DNA from: Planctomycetota bacterium
GTDB taxonomy: Bacteria; Planctomycetota; UBA11346
Reading direction: 5' to 3'
NCBI GenBank assembly: GCA_013816485.1
Contig: JACDEI010000009.1
Span: forward strand, 1 to 64,000
Length of the DNA stretch: 64,000 nt
The notes under the pieces are model-generated. The model was not told the origin of the DNA and did not search any database. It worked only from the letters and a program-made list of their open reading frames with translations. The position numbers and the translations under genes are program-made. Below, in pieces: positions 8,551 to 18,083 of the stretch (within the stretch, counting starts at the first letter, position 1; the number at the start of each line of letters is the position of its first letter).

Positions 8551-11114
8551 TCCGACGGGAACAACGTCACCTGTCCCAGAGCTGTGCTCCGGGTCTGACC
8601 ATGGTCGGCATCATGCCGGCCATGCTGGGCGTTGTTCTCGCTCTCGGCAGTCCGCTGATCGACAGTCCGCTGACCAGCAATCTGCTGATCGGCGGCGAGG
8701 CGGTCGTCCCAGGTGGTGCGACGGCGTCCATCGCGGCTGATGCCCTGGTCGCCCAGGCGCAGGCATTGCGCCAAGCGGGCGATCTGGTGACCGCTCGCGA
8801 CCTGTTGCTGACGGCGTTGCAGCGTGACCCGTCGCATGTGTCGGCGCGCACCCTGCTAGCCGCCATCGATAGCCAGGATGCCGGCCGGCCGGCTCCCTTG
8901 GATGGCGATCCTGCTGGCGGTGATCTTCAGGTCCAAGCCACCCTGGCCGAAGCCCGCATGCAGTCCGCGCGTGCGGAGTTGCTCGCCGCGGGGAACCGTT
9001 TCGAGGATGCCGGTGTGCTCCTGGCCCAGTCGCTGGAAGCGCTGAAGCCGCTGAGTGAAAACCAGATGGTCCGTGCCGAAGCACAGCGCATCGCTGCGTT
9101 GCAGGTGCAGTACCAGGAACGCCAGCTCACCACTCGTGATAGTGATGCCCGGGCTGCCCGGCAGTCCGACCGTCAATCGGCCGAAGCGCGTACGCGGCGC
9201 CATCAGAACGGTGAAACCGCCCTGTTGTCCGAGCGCATCGCGCGCATCGAAGAGCTGGAGCGCAAGGGCTTCATCGAGTCGGCCCTGGCCTCCTGTCGTC
9301 GCTTGGTCGATGCCTATCCGAGCGAGCGGCGGGTGGGCGATCTGTTCGCTCGACTGCTCAAGCGTTCGCACGTCCAGCGCGATTTGACCATCGAAGAACA
9401 GCGCGCTGAGTTGCTGCAAGAGACCCACGAACGCTTGGAGCGTTCGCTTATCCCAAGCGGTTTCGATGGCTGGCCGGACTTCCCAGTGGATTGGCATACG
9501 CGCCATACCGTGCGCGGCGATCTGGATGCCCCGGTGAAACTCGAATCGTGGGAAGCCGCGATTAATGAGAAACTCGCCGCGCGCCTGAGCTACAACCTCG
9601 TCGAACAGAATGCCGTCGAAGTGCTCACGGCGCTGGCCAAGCAGGTCGGCGTCAACCTCGTCATCGATCCAGCGGTGTTCGCCACTGGCGATGTGGTCGT
9701 GACGCTCAAAGCCAACGACATCACCTTCCGCAACACCCTGTCGTGGATCTGCCGGCTCGCCAACACCCGCTGGTATGTCGATCGCGGCGCGGTCTATGTT
9801 GGCGGCACGCAGGAATCCGCGCCGGTGCTGGCGATCTACGACGTCAGCGAGTTACTGTTCGTGCCGAAGGATCAGGCCGGCAAGCAACTGGCGTTCGGTG
9901 GGGGTGCCTCCGGCGGTGCGGGTGGCAACCCGGGATTCAGCCTGTTCGCGGCACCCACGGACGAGGATTCCGCCCCCGCGCTTTCTCCCGAGGATCTCGT
10001 CGACCTCATCCAGCAGGCGGTATCGCCGACGGTGTGGGAGAACGAGGCCTACAACATCGCCATCCGCGGTACCACGCTGCTGGTGAACGCGCCTACCTCG
10101 ACCCACCTGCTCATCCAGGAATTCATCCGTTCGCAGGCCAACCAGAAGAGCCTGCTGGTGCGCGTGAATGCGCGCTGGCTGACGATCAAGGATGGTTACC
10201 TGGAAGAAATCGGCGTGGATTGGCGCAGCGACCTCTTCCTCCAGCCCAATGCGTTCGCGCCCACGCCGCTGCAGGTTCCCAACGTGGGACGACACGCCGG
10301 AGTGACGTCGACCAGCAGCGGCTACCACCGTCTGACCAACCAGTTCGATCACGGCGGCTCGCTGGTCAATACCTTACCGGCTAACGCGTCGACGCCGAAT
10401 TCGGCGATCCAGGCCGCTGGCGGTGGCCTCAACCTCCAGGCGATGCTGGTCGATTCGACGCTATCGTCCGCAATCCTCAGCGCGGTCGAACGCAGCACCA
10501 AGGTCAGCATCCTCGAAGCTCCTGAAGTCGTCACCATGAGCGGGGTACGCGCGAACACCTTCATGGGTACGCAGTACGCCTACATCAGTGACTACGAGGC
10601 ATCGCCGCCAGCGGGCGCGCTCAGCGGCACGCTCGATCCTGATATCGGGGTCCTCAATCTGGGAGCAGCCCTCGATATCAAGCCGTACGTCAGCGCCGAT
10701 GGCAAATACGTGACGATGGAATTCCGTCCGGCGATCGCCTCGCTCCAGGGATCCCTGCTGGAGACCATCACCACCCAGCGCTTCATCCCGACCGGCGTCG
10801 ACCCCGGAGTCGGCAACGGCAATGACGTCATCACTGGCAATATCATCAATCAAGCGTTCATCATCGAACTGCCCAACGTGCTCGTGCGTTCGGTCGCGAC
10901 CAACATCATGGTACCCGATGGCGGCACCATCCTGGTAGGCGGCTTCGGCAACGTCATCGAGCAGTCGACGTCGACCAAGATCCCTTTCCTCGGCCACATC
11001 CCATTCCTGGGTCGGCTCTTCGGCAAACGCGGTCGCTTTTCGGACCGTTATCAGCTCTACCTGCTGGCCGACATCAACATCATCAACTACGCTGAACTGG
11101 AGGCGAAACTGTGA
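8547..11114 (+). CDS. Secretin-family outer membrane channel protein, paralogue 2
   Basis: 855 residues starting with GTG that overlaps the previous stop (GTGA at 8547-8550). A hydrophobic segment (MVGIMPAMLGVVLALGS) at about 19-35 is the export signal; an ATG at 8601 is an alternative start. The layout repeats that of paralogue 1: a helical N-terminal third, STN-like domain at about 343-410 (LSYNLVEQNAVEVLTALA), a Gly-rich linker (GGGASGGAGG), and a C-terminal secretin domain with IMVPDGGTILVGGF near 785 and IPFLGHIPFLGRLFG. The conserved end motifs show it is intact. Divergence from its neighbours suggests an old duplication, perhaps with a division of labour or a mixed ring. Confidence 0.87.
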   Translation: MIRREQRHLSQSCAPGLTMVGIMPAMLGVVLALGSPLIDSPLTSNLLIGGEAVVPGGATASIAADALVAQAQALRQAGDLVTARDLLLTALQRDPSHVSARTLLAAIDSQDAGRPAPLDGDPAGGDLQVQATLAEARMQSARAELLAAGNRFEDAGVLLAQSLEALKPLSENQMVRAEAQRIAALQVQYQERQLTTRDSDARAARQSDRQSAEARTRRHQNGETALLSERIARIEELERKGFIESALASCRRLVDAYPSERRVGDLFARLLKRSHVQRDLTIEEQRAELLQETHERLERSLIPSGFDGWPDFPVDWHTRHTVRGDLDAPVKLESWEAAINEKLAARLSYNLVEQNAVEVLTALAKQVGVNLVIDPAVFATGDVVVTLKANDITFRNTLSWICRLANTRWYVDRGAVYVGGTQESAPVLAIYDVSELLFVPKDQAGKQLAFGGGASGGAGGNPGFSLFAAPTDEDSAPALSPEDLVDLIQQAVSPTVWENEAYNIAIRGTTLLVNAPTSTHLLIQEFIRSQANQKSLLVRVNARWLTIKDGYLEEIGVDWRSDLFLQPNAFAPTPLQVPNVGRHAGVTSTSSGYHRLTNQFDHGGSLVNTLPANASTPNSAIQAAGGGLNLQAMLVDSTLSSAILSAVERSTKVSILEAPEVVTMSGVRANTFMGTQYAYISDYEASPPAGALSGTLDPDIGVLNLGAALDIKPYVSADGKYVTMEFRPAIASLQGSLLETITTQRFIPTGVDPGVGNGNDVITGNIINQAFIIELPNVLVRSVATNIMVPDGGTILVGGFGNVIEQSTSTKIPFLGHIPFLGRLFGKRGRFSDRYQLYLLADINIINYAELEAKL

Positions 11115-13699
11115 GCTCACGTCACCTGATCCCCACCACCCTGGCCCCCATCACCCGTGTCACCGCGCTGACCGCGACCATGCTCGCGTTCGCCGGCCTT
11201 TCCGGCCAAGCCTGGAGCGAGGACAAGCCCAATCCGGCTGCGGACCAGGCACTCAAGGAGTACGCCGACGCCGGTGGTGCCCAGCCGCAGGGTGCGGCCG
11301 CCGCGGCGAACTACTACTACGATCGCGGCATGAAGGCGATGAGCGAAGGGCGCATGGATGACGCCCTGCGCGACTTGACCATCGCGGTCGACTGGCAGCC
11401 GCAGGAAGCCAAATACCGCACGGCGCTCAGCCAGGCCCAGGCCATCGCCGGTGTCAGCCGCGATCCGCGCACGGTGCAGATCAACCGCACGGCGGATGAG
11501 TTGCACGTGAAGCAGCAGCAGTTGCGCGTCGAAGCCAGCGCCAAGAAGAATGACGGCAAGAAGGCGCTCGAAGCCGGTGACTTCGCCGAAGCCGAGCGCC
11601 TCCTCAGCTTGGCGCTCACCCGCCTGGAAAGCCTGCCGTTCGCCGATCCCAGCCGTGAAGCCGAGCAGCGTGAGGTTGAGAGCCTGCAGAACATCGCGCG
11701 TGAACGTCGCGAGAAGCAGGAACTGAAGGATGCCGCCAGTCGCAACGACCAGGCGGCCGGACGTCAGCAGGAACTGCGTGACATCGGTCTCAAGATCGAA
11801 CGCGATCGTATCGACGCGATGCTCAAGCGTGCGCAGAAGGCGCGCGAACGTCGCGACTACGACGACGCGATCCTGCTGTGCGAGCAGATCCTCAAGATCA
11901 ACCGCGCCGAGGACCGGGCCCACGGCCTGCTGATCAAGTGCCGGCGTGAACGCCATGTCTACCTGCGCCAGATCACAGCCGATCGCTGGGACGAGGAGCA
12001 TAAGCTGCTCTCCGAGTCGATCCGCACCGCCATGCTGCCCCAGCTCGAACTGATCACCTACTCACCGGAATGGCCGGAGATCGACGCGCGTCGCAGTGCT
12101 CCCGTTCGCGGCCTGGAAGAGCAGGGCGAAGCGTGGCGCAAGGAGATCGCCAATCAGCTCGAACAGGAAGTGACCCTGGATTTCCAGGACCACGATCTGG
12201 TCGACGTGGTCGACTTCCTCCAGCGCATCACCAACGTCAACATCGTGCTCGATCCGCAGGTGATCGCCGCGGCGCCGCCGCCTGTGACCCTGCGTGTCGA
12301 AGCGATGAAGCTGCGCTATGTGGTCGAATTCATCATGAAGCTCACCGGGCTCAATTACGCCCTGCGTGATGAGGCGCTCTACATCACCAACGCCGCAGGC
12401 CTGCGTGGTGACGTGTTCATGAAGCTCTATGACATCCGCGATCTGACCCATGCGATGGCGAGCTTCCCCGGCCCGGATCTCGACATCCCGGAACCGGGTG
12501 GCGTGGGTTCGCGACTGTTGCCGCCCATCGAGGCCGATACCGCACCGGAGATCAACGAGTTCATCGAGATCATCCAGCGCGTGGTGTCGCCCGCGACGTG
12601 GGAGAACGAAGGTGTCGCCATCGAGGACTACAACGGTTCGATGGTGATCACCCAGACCACCGACGTGCACAAGCAGGTCGAAGAACTGCTGCGCACGCTG
12701 CGTAACCAAAAGGGCACCCAGATCCACGTGAAGGTGAAGTTCCTCAGCGTGGAAAACAGCCTCCTGGAAGAGATCGGCGTCAATTGGCAGAACTTCAACT
12801 TCCCTGGCGGTCTGCCGCCGAATGCCAACGCGAATGGCGCCCTACCCAACCAGGGCACCAATCCGCCTGTGGCTCCGGCGGTGAATCCCACCCCGGTGCC
12901 CTTCGGAGGATATTATGCGAATGGTCGCACCACCGCCGCTGGCAACGTCATCAACACGCTGCAACCGTATACCACGGCCAATTCGCTGCCGGGTCAAAAC
13001 CTCGGCGGGTTGACCTTCCAGTCGCAGTACTGGCGCGTCGCTGACGACTTCTACGTCTCGGCGATCCTCCGAGCGGTCGAGCAGGAACGTCGCGGCAACG
13101 TCACCTTCGAGCCGGACATCACGCTCTTCAACGGCCAGCAGGCCCACATCGTTCACATCAATCAGCAGGCGTACATCGCCGACTACGATGTGAACCAGGG
13201 CCAGTACGATCCGATCGTCAGCACCTTGTCGTACGGCACCGTGCTCGATGTGCAGGCGATCGCCTCGGCCGACAAGAAATACATCACGCTGACCCTGCGT
13301 CCGACCAACGCGCAGGTGCGCAGTTGGCGTCGCTTCGGTCCGGCGCTCGGCAGTGGTCAAGGCCAGATCGACGGCACGCCGATCGTCGACCCGACCAATC
13401 CGAACGCCGCGCCAGGCAGCACCAGCGGCATCGCCGATGGCAACCCGCTGTTGATTCCCGAGATCAGCTACCAGTCGGTGCGCACCTCGGTCACCATTCC
13501 CGATGGTGGCTCGCTCCTGCTGGCCGGCATGACCAATGGCGAAAGCGCACGGTCGCACGCAGGCATCCCGTTCCTCAGCCACATCCCGTTCCTTGGCCGT
13601 CTGTTCAGCAGCAACGGTCGCAGCGAGACCGAGCTGAAGACGCTCATCCTGCTCCAGGCCGACGTGGTGGTGTTCGAGGAAATCGAGTCCCGCCTGTAA
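11111..13699 (+). CDS. Secretin-family outer membrane channel protein, paralogue 3
   Basis: 862 residues, GTG start again overlapping the previous stop (GTGA). A signal peptide (ALTATMLAFAGLSGQAWSE) ends near residue 36. Residues about 70-110 look TPR-like (YDRGMKAMSEGRMDDALRDL). The STN-like domain lies at about 353-420 (VTLDFQDHDLVDVVDFLQ) and the secretin domain fills the last third (SVTIPDGGSLLLAGM, IPFLSHIPFLGRLFS). Unlike paralogues 1 and 2 it lacks the Gly-rich linker; a Pro/Asp/Glu-rich stretch sits there. A clean terminator follows. Three consecutive full-length secretins are unusual for one secretion or pilus locus. Confidence 0.87.
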   Translation: MSSRHLIPTTLAPITRVTALTATMLAFAGLSGQAWSEDKPNPAADQALKEYADAGGAQPQGAAAAANYYYDRGMKAMSEGRMDDALRDLTIAVDWQPQEAKYRTALSQAQAIAGVSRDPRTVQINRTADELHVKQQQLRVEASAKKNDGKKALEAGDFAEAERLLSLALTRLESLPFADPSREAEQREVESLQNIARERREKQELKDAASRNDQAAGRQQELRDIGLKIERDRIDAMLKRAQKARERRDYDDAILLCEQILKINRAEDRAHGLLIKCRRERHVYLRQITADRWDEEHKLLSESIRTAMLPQLELITYSPEWPEIDARRSAPVRGLEEQGEAWRKEIANQLEQEVTLDFQDHDLVDVVDFLQRITNVNIVLDPQVIAAAPPPVTLRVEAMKLRYVVEFIMKLTGLNYALRDEALYITNAAGLRGDVFMKLYDIRDLTHAMASFPGPDLDIPEPGGVGSRLLPPIEADTAPEINEFIEIIQRVVSPATWENEGVAIEDYNGSMVITQTTDVHKQVEELLRTLRNQKGTQIHVKVKFLSVENSLLEEIGVNWQNFNFPGGLPPNANANGALPNQGTNPPVAPAVNPTPVPFGGYYANGRTTAAGNVINTLQPYTTANSLPGQNLGGLTFQSQYWRVADDFYVSAILRAVEQERRGNVTFEPDITLFNGQQAHIVHINQQAYIADYDVNQGQYDPIVSTLSYGTVLDVQAIASADKKYITLTLRPTNAQVRSWRRFGPALGSGQGQIDGTPIVDPTNPNAAPGSTSGIADGNPLLIPEISYQSVRTSVTIPDGGSLLLAGMTNGESARSHAGIPFLSHIPFLGRLFSSNGRSETELKTLILLQADVVVFEEIESRL

Positions 13700-13724
13700 G
13701 ACCGCTAGCGGTTTGTCGACGATG

Positions 13725-13754
13725 AAAACCCAGGCTCCGGCCTGGGTTTTCTCG
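13725..13754 (+). terminator. Rho-independent terminator after the secretin operon
   Basis: An 11-bp perfect stem (AAAACCCAGGC, 13725-13735 with 13740-13750) and a four-base loop end in TTTT. It lies 26 bases past the third secretin stop and before lysS. Confidence 0.88.
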
Positions 13755-13830
13755 TTTCCATGTGCAGCGGATGATGTGCGCGGCGTCTACCTCTGGCCCT
13801 CATCGGCACCTCCACTAGTCTCCCGCCGCC

Positions 13831-15405
13831 ATGAACGACAGCAGCGATCAATACCGTGCCGCCCGCGCCGAAAAGGCTTCCCGTCTGCGGGCGCTGGGGC
13901 TCGATCCCTACGGTCGCACCTTCGTCCCCACCCATTCGGTGGCCCAGGCGCGCGGTCTGTGCCCGGCCTTCGTCGAAGGCGCTGCCGAGCAGGCCAAGGG
14001 TGAGCAGGTGGTGTTGGCGGGTCGGGTGGGCAATCTTCGCGCTTCCGGTAAGTTGTGGTTCGCCACTTTGTTCGATCGCAGCCGGGCCGACCTCTATCGT
14101 GAGCAACGTCTGGCGGGCCACACGGACCTGGAAGGGGCGGAGGCCAAGAAGGCTCGCGGCATCCAGCTCATGCTCGACTTCAAGGTCCTGGGCGAGGCGC
14201 AATGGCAAGCCATCCAGTGTCTGGACCTCGCTGACTGGATCGGCGTCACGGGTCGTCTGGGGCGCAGCAAACGCGGCGAGATCAGCGTGTTCGTCGAACA
14301 GGTTACCATCCTCGGCAAAAGCATGCTGCCGCCGCCACACCAGGCGGGTGCCGACAGCGGTGAACTGTCAGCCGAGACGCGCAGCCGTCAGCGTTATCTC
14401 GACCTGATGATGTCGGACGCCAGTCTGGCAACCTTCGTTATGCGCAGTCGTCTGGTGGCGGGCATCCGTCGATTTTTCACCGATCGCGATTTCCTCGAAG
14501 TGGAAACGCCGATGATGCAGCCGATCCCAGGTGGCGCGTCGGCACGTCCTTTCGTCACCCACCACAATGCGCTCGATCTAGATCTGTTTCTGCGCATCGC
14601 GCCGGAGCTATACCTCAAGCGGCTGATCGTCGGTGGCATGGAACGGGTGTTCGAACTCAACCGCAACTTCCGCAATGAAGGCATCAGTCCGCGGCACAAT
14701 CCTGAGTTCACCATGATCGAATGGTACCAGGCCTACGCCGACCACGAACGCATGATGGTGCTCAGCGAAGAATTGTTCCGTCACCTCGCTGACGAGGTGC
14801 TCGGTACCCGGGTCCTGCGTTTCGGCGAACATGTGATCGATCTCGGCAAGCCGTGGCGTCGGTTCACCTACCATCAGGCGCTCAAGGAACTCGGTGGTCT
14901 CGATTATGCAGATCAAGCTGGCGTGACGGCGAAGGCGCGCGAACTCGGCATCCACCTCGACGACTATCCGACTTACGATCGTCTGGCCAATGCAGTGTGG
15001 GAAGAAGTCGTCGAGCCGCACCTGGTCGAGCCGACCTTCATCACCGATCAGCCGACCTGGCTGACACCGTTGTGCAAAGCGCATCCTGAGGATCCATCGC
15101 GTACGCTGCGCTTCGAATTGTTCATGGCCCGCATGGAATTGGGCAATGCCTACAGCGAACTGAACGATCCAGACCTCCAACGCTCGCGTTTCGCCGAGCA
15201 GGTGGCCGAAGCCACCGCCGCTGACGACGACGAGGCGGGTGTGGTCGGTGGCAAGATCGACGACGACTACTGCACTGCGCTCGACCATGGGCTGCCGGTC
15301 TGTGGCGGTCAGGGCATCGGCATCGATCGCTTGGTGATGCTCTTCACTGGTCAGCCCAACATCCGTGATGTCATCCTCTTCCCGACTATGCGTCCGACTC
15401 TCTGA
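13831..15405 (+). CDS. lysS: Lysine--tRNA ligase, class II
   Basis: 524 residues, the normal size for class II LysRS. The N-terminal OB-fold (about 55-170) binds the anticodon and the catalytic core follows. Motif 2 is clear at about residues 274-300 (FELNRNFRNEGISPRHNPEF, then TMIEWY) and motif 3 near the C-terminus reads GIGIDRLVML. ELNDPDLQRSRF and DDYCTALDHGLP are also typical. The enzyme charges tRNA-Lys in the cytoplasm using ATP. The ATG at 13831 has no obvious Shine-Dalgarno. It is flanked by a terminator upstream and 257 bases of empty sequence downstream, so it is probably monocistronic and unrelated to the pilus genes around it. Confidence 0.97.
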   Translation: MNDSSDQYRAARAEKASRLRALGLDPYGRTFVPTHSVAQARGLCPAFVEGAAEQAKGEQVVLAGRVGNLRASGKLWFATLFDRSRADLYREQRLAGHTDLEGAEAKKARGIQLMLDFKVLGEAQWQAIQCLDLADWIGVTGRLGRSKRGEISVFVEQVTILGKSMLPPPHQAGADSGELSAETRSRQRYLDLMMSDASLATFVMRSRLVAGIRRFFTDRDFLEVETPMMQPIPGGASARPFVTHHNALDLDLFLRIAPELYLKRLIVGGMERVFELNRNFRNEGISPRHNPEFTMIEWYQAYADHERMMVLSEELFRHLADEVLGTRVLRFGEHVIDLGKPWRRFTYHQALKELGGLDYADQAGVTAKARELGIHLDDYPTYDRLANAVWEEVVEPHLVEPTFITDQPTWLTPLCKAHPEDPSRTLRFELFMARMELGNAYSELNDPDLQRSRFAEQVAEATAADDDEAGVVGGKIDDDYCTALDHGLPVCGGQGIGIDRLVMLFTGQPNIRDVILFPTMRPTL

Positions 15406-15662
15406 AGGGGCTGGTAGGAGGCTCCTGGAAAATACCCGTGAACCTTTCGCGGGGACGTCCGTTTAACCGGCCGATTGGGTCCAAGTGTCTGCTACACATA
15501 ACGTTGCATGACTTCGGCTGGTGACACACAAAGCCGCATCGTGCTTCGCCGACGCTAGCCGACCCCCGTGGGCCTTTTCATACTCCGCGCCACCAAAACG
15601 AACCCAATCAGCAGGAAGCGGTCGGTCCCCGCTCCGAGATTGGTCCATCCAAGGGAGTTCCC

Positions 15663-16391
15663 ATGCGTCGTTTCCTCCGCGTTCATGCGCCCATCCTGGC
15701 CCTGCTCTGTATGGTTTCGGCCGCTGCCCAACTGGGGGCTGCTGAGGCGGGGGGGGGGCACTCCGATCTGAGCCTGCTCGACCTGGTGATCCTCGCCGGT
15801 CCGGTGGAGTACTTCCTCATCGTCATGTCGATCGTCTCCTACTCGCTCGGCATCCAGTGGGTCTTCACCATCAAGCGCGAGACCCTGATCCCCGACGGTC
15901 TGGCTGATGAACTGCACAACATCATGGCGGAAGGTCCGACCGACGAAGCGGTGGAGAACGCCCGTACGCTGGTCGCCAACGACCGCAGCATGCTCGGCAA
16001 CATCATCGCCGCGCTGCTCGACAAGAAGGACTACGGCTACGACACCATGCGTGAAGCGGCCGAAGTGGTCGGTGCTTCGGAAACCAACAAGTACATGGGC
16101 AAGGTCGGTTGGCTTTCGCTGTTCGCCAGCACCGCAACCCTGATCGGTCTGCTCGGTACGGTGTCCGGCATCATCAAGGCGTTTCTCACGATGTCGTCCG
16201 CTCCGGGCGGTGCCGATCCGGCGATGCTCGCCGGTGCCATTGGTGAAGCGCTCGTCTGTACCGCTACCGGTCTCTTCATCGCCATCGGCAACCTGTTCCT
16301 GTTCTTCATGCTGCGTGGTCGTGTGACCAGTTGCTCGCTCGAATCGGCAGTCGTCAGCAACGAAGTCCTGGACTACTTCCGCAATCGCTAA
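15663..16391 (+). CDS. exbB: MotA/TolQ/ExbB proton channel family protein
   Basis: 242 residues. GGGAG precedes the ATG. A cleavable-looking signal (ILALLCMVSAAAQLGAAEA) is followed by a membrane segment at about 40-62 (DLVILAGPVEYFLIVMSIVS). The conserved channel part has two more helices: GWLSLFASTATLIGLLGTVSGIIKAF and ALVCTATGLFIAIGNLFLFF. The Thr and small-residue pattern GLLGTV..G and the A.. EAL.CTA.GL motif are hallmarks of ExbB/TolQ. It should form a proton channel with the ExbD-like products of the next two genes. No TonB or TolA partner is visible in the window. Confidence 0.93.
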   Translation: MRRFLRVHAPILALLCMVSAAAQLGAAEAGGGHSDLSLLDLVILAGPVEYFLIVMSIVSYSLGIQWVFTIKRETLIPDGLADELHNIMAEGPTDEAVENARTLVANDRSMLGNIIAALLDKKDYGYDTMREAAEVVGASETNKYMGKVGWLSLFASTATLIGLLGTVSGIIKAFLTMSSAPGGADPAMLAGAIGEALVCTATGLFIAIGNLFLFFMLRGRVTSCSLESAVVSNEVLDYFRNR

Positions 16392-16461
16392 GCGCTGGTA
16401 GCCGCCCTGGCTGGTTGGCCAGGGCGGATGATCATTTCCCAGATGGACGAGGTCTCACCCC

Positions 16462-17052
16462 ATGTCGAGCAATGCACACAAGAAGGCCCGGCTGAAGATC
16501 CCGATCGACGACATCGAAATCGATCTCGTACCGATGATTGATGTGGTCTTCCTCCTGTTGCTGTTCTTCATGCTGTGTGGTCACATCACGTTGGAAACGC
16601 GTGTCGAGCAGATCACCGTTCCGCCGACCAAAACGGGGCAGAAGCTGGATACCCAGGAAAACTGGGAACGTATCGTAGTCAACGTGTACGGCAGTACTGC
16701 GTCGGGCAATCCGCCGCGCAACACCATCCGTATCAACAACGTCAACTACGTCTCCAGCGGTATCGACAGCTTCGAAGCGTATCAAAAGCTGCGTCAGGTA
16801 CTTGATCAGGCGTACGACCGTGCGGAGAAGTTCCCAGATCCCAAGAACACCGGTTTCATGCTGCCCAAGGTGGTTCTTGAGATCCGCGCTGACGCGGACA
16901 CCGAGTACCGCGTGGTGCAGGAGGTCCAACAGGTGGTCTCCGGCTCGATCAATCCCTTCGATGCGATGAAGCCGATGACCATTTCCAGTCCCGCCCAGGC
17001 CAAGCCGTTTGTCTTCCTCAACTTCACCACGCGCAAGCCTGGCGATAAATGA
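16462..17052 (+). CDS. exbD: ExbD/TolR family biopolymer transport protein, copy 1
   Basis: 196 residues. After a short basic N-terminus, IEIDLVPMIDVVFLLLLFFM is the typical ExbD/TolR membrane helix with the proton-carrying Asp in PMIDVVF at about residue 28. The remainder is a periplasmic domain, longer than usual by an insertion around residues 60-110. It follows exbB by 70 bp and precedes a second exbD by 61 bp, so the three genes likely form one unit. The ribosome binding site is weak (GAGG about 10 bases upstream). Confidence 0.92.
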   Translation: MSSNAHKKARLKIPIDDIEIDLVPMIDVVFLLLLFFMLCGHITLETRVEQITVPPTKTGQKLDTQENWERIVVNVYGSTASGNPPRNTIRINNVNYVSSGIDSFEAYQKLRQVLDQAYDRAEKFPDPKNTGFMLPKVVLEIRADADTEYRVVQEVQQVVSGSINPFDAMKPMTISSPAQAKPFVFLNFTTRKPGDK

Positions 17053-17113
17053 TCTCGGAAGCAGCTCGCCTCGTTGAGCAGGCTAGTTAGTAAGTAAACC
17101 ATAGGAGCCAGCC

Positions 17114-17812
17114 ATGTCAGAAGATCCAACCGAAGCGATGGCAAAAGGTAAGGTCGATCTCGTTCCGATGATCGACACCGTCATGCTCCTGTTGCTGTTC
17201 TTCATCCTGACAACCAAGTTCACCGCGGATGAGAAGGCGATCGCCAGCTTGTTGCCGACTGACAAGGGCCAAGCCCCGTCACCGCAAACCAAGCCGGTCG
17301 AACCGCCGAAGATGATCAACGTCTGCATCTACCCCGAAGGACTGGTGAAAGGATTCCAGCCGTCGGAATACCAAGCCAAGTACGAGTCGCTTAAGAAGAC
17401 GGTAGGCGATGTGTTGCCCACCGCCTACCTGCGCATGGGCGGTTCAGAGGCGATCATCCTCGATGGCAACAGCTTCAGCAAGAAGGGGCATAAGGACCTG
17501 GAGAAGAACCTCGAAATGGCGCATCAGTACATCCATCAGAAACTGCTCGAACGTGAAAATTCCGCGGTCGCCCAACGCAAAGAACAGGATCCGGTCGTCA
17601 TCCACTGCTTCAGCGGCATGTCGTGGAAGTTCGCCTTGGTGGCCTATGATGCGATTCGCGACTACGAAGGTTCCAAGATGGGTTCCAAGATGGCGAAAGA
17701 CCCCAGCCAGTGGGACAATGCCCGTGAGGTGTCCTTCGCACCGCCGCGCATCCGCAACTACAGCGCCCGGGAACTGGGCAACGAGCTGTACGAAATCGTC
17801 AATATGCAGTAA
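17114..17812 (+). CDS. ExbD/TolR family biopolymer transport protein, copy 2
   Basis: 232 residues with AGGAG before the ATG. The helix VDLVPMIDTVMLLLLFFIL carries the conserved Asp (PMID). The periplasmic domain is larger than standard ExbD and ends with RNYSARELGNELYEIVNMQ. Two ExbD-type proteins with one ExbB is a recurring layout and fits a heteromeric ExbD pair in a single channel. The second copy diverges strongly from the first outside the helix, so this is not a recent duplication. Confidence 0.9.
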   Translation: MSEDPTEAMAKGKVDLVPMIDTVMLLLLFFILTTKFTADEKAIASLLPTDKGQAPSPQTKPVEPPKMINVCIYPEGLVKGFQPSEYQAKYESLKKTVGDVLPTAYLRMGGSEAIILDGNSFSKKGHKDLEKNLEMAHQYIHQKLLERENSAVAQRKEQDPVVIHCFSGMSWKFALVAYDAIRDYEGSKMGSKMAKDPSQWDNAREVSFAPPRIRNYSARELGNELYEIVNMQ

Positions 17813-17828
17813 CCCTCAGGCCGACAGT

Positions 17829-17888
17829 GGCTTGAGACTGCGGCTTGAGACGGCGGCTTGAGACTGCGGCTTGAGACTGCGGCTTGAA
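17829..17888. repeat. 13-bp tandem repeat array
   Basis: Four 13-base units of GGCTTGAGACTGC (17829-17841, 17842-17854 with one change, 17855-17867, 17868-17880) plus a partial fifth. It lies just after the second exbD stop and before a hairpin. Unlike most other arrays in the window it has no inverted partner arm. Confidence 0.9.
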
Positions 17889-17898
17889 GTGGTTCCCC

Positions 17899-17929
17899 AG
17901 CAGGGGCAGGCAAATCGCCTGCCCCTGCT
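17899..17929 (+). terminator. Hairpin, probable terminator after exbB-exbD-exbD
   Basis: A perfect 13-bp stem (AGCAGGGGCAGGC, 17899-17911 with 17917-17929) with loop AAATC. Only a weak T run (CATTTG) follows, so it may act as a poor terminator or an RNA 3'-end stabiliser. Confidence 0.6.
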
Positions 17930-18083
17930 GCATTTGACACGCCTTGACACAGCAATGGACACCAGCGGAAACGTCTGCGACATGCAGGTTGTTCCCCAGA
18001 CATGGGCGGCCTATCCTCCCACCATCGGCCAATCCATTCCCATCCGGCCGACTTCATAAACCCCGCTTCGAAAGGAGCCTCCC

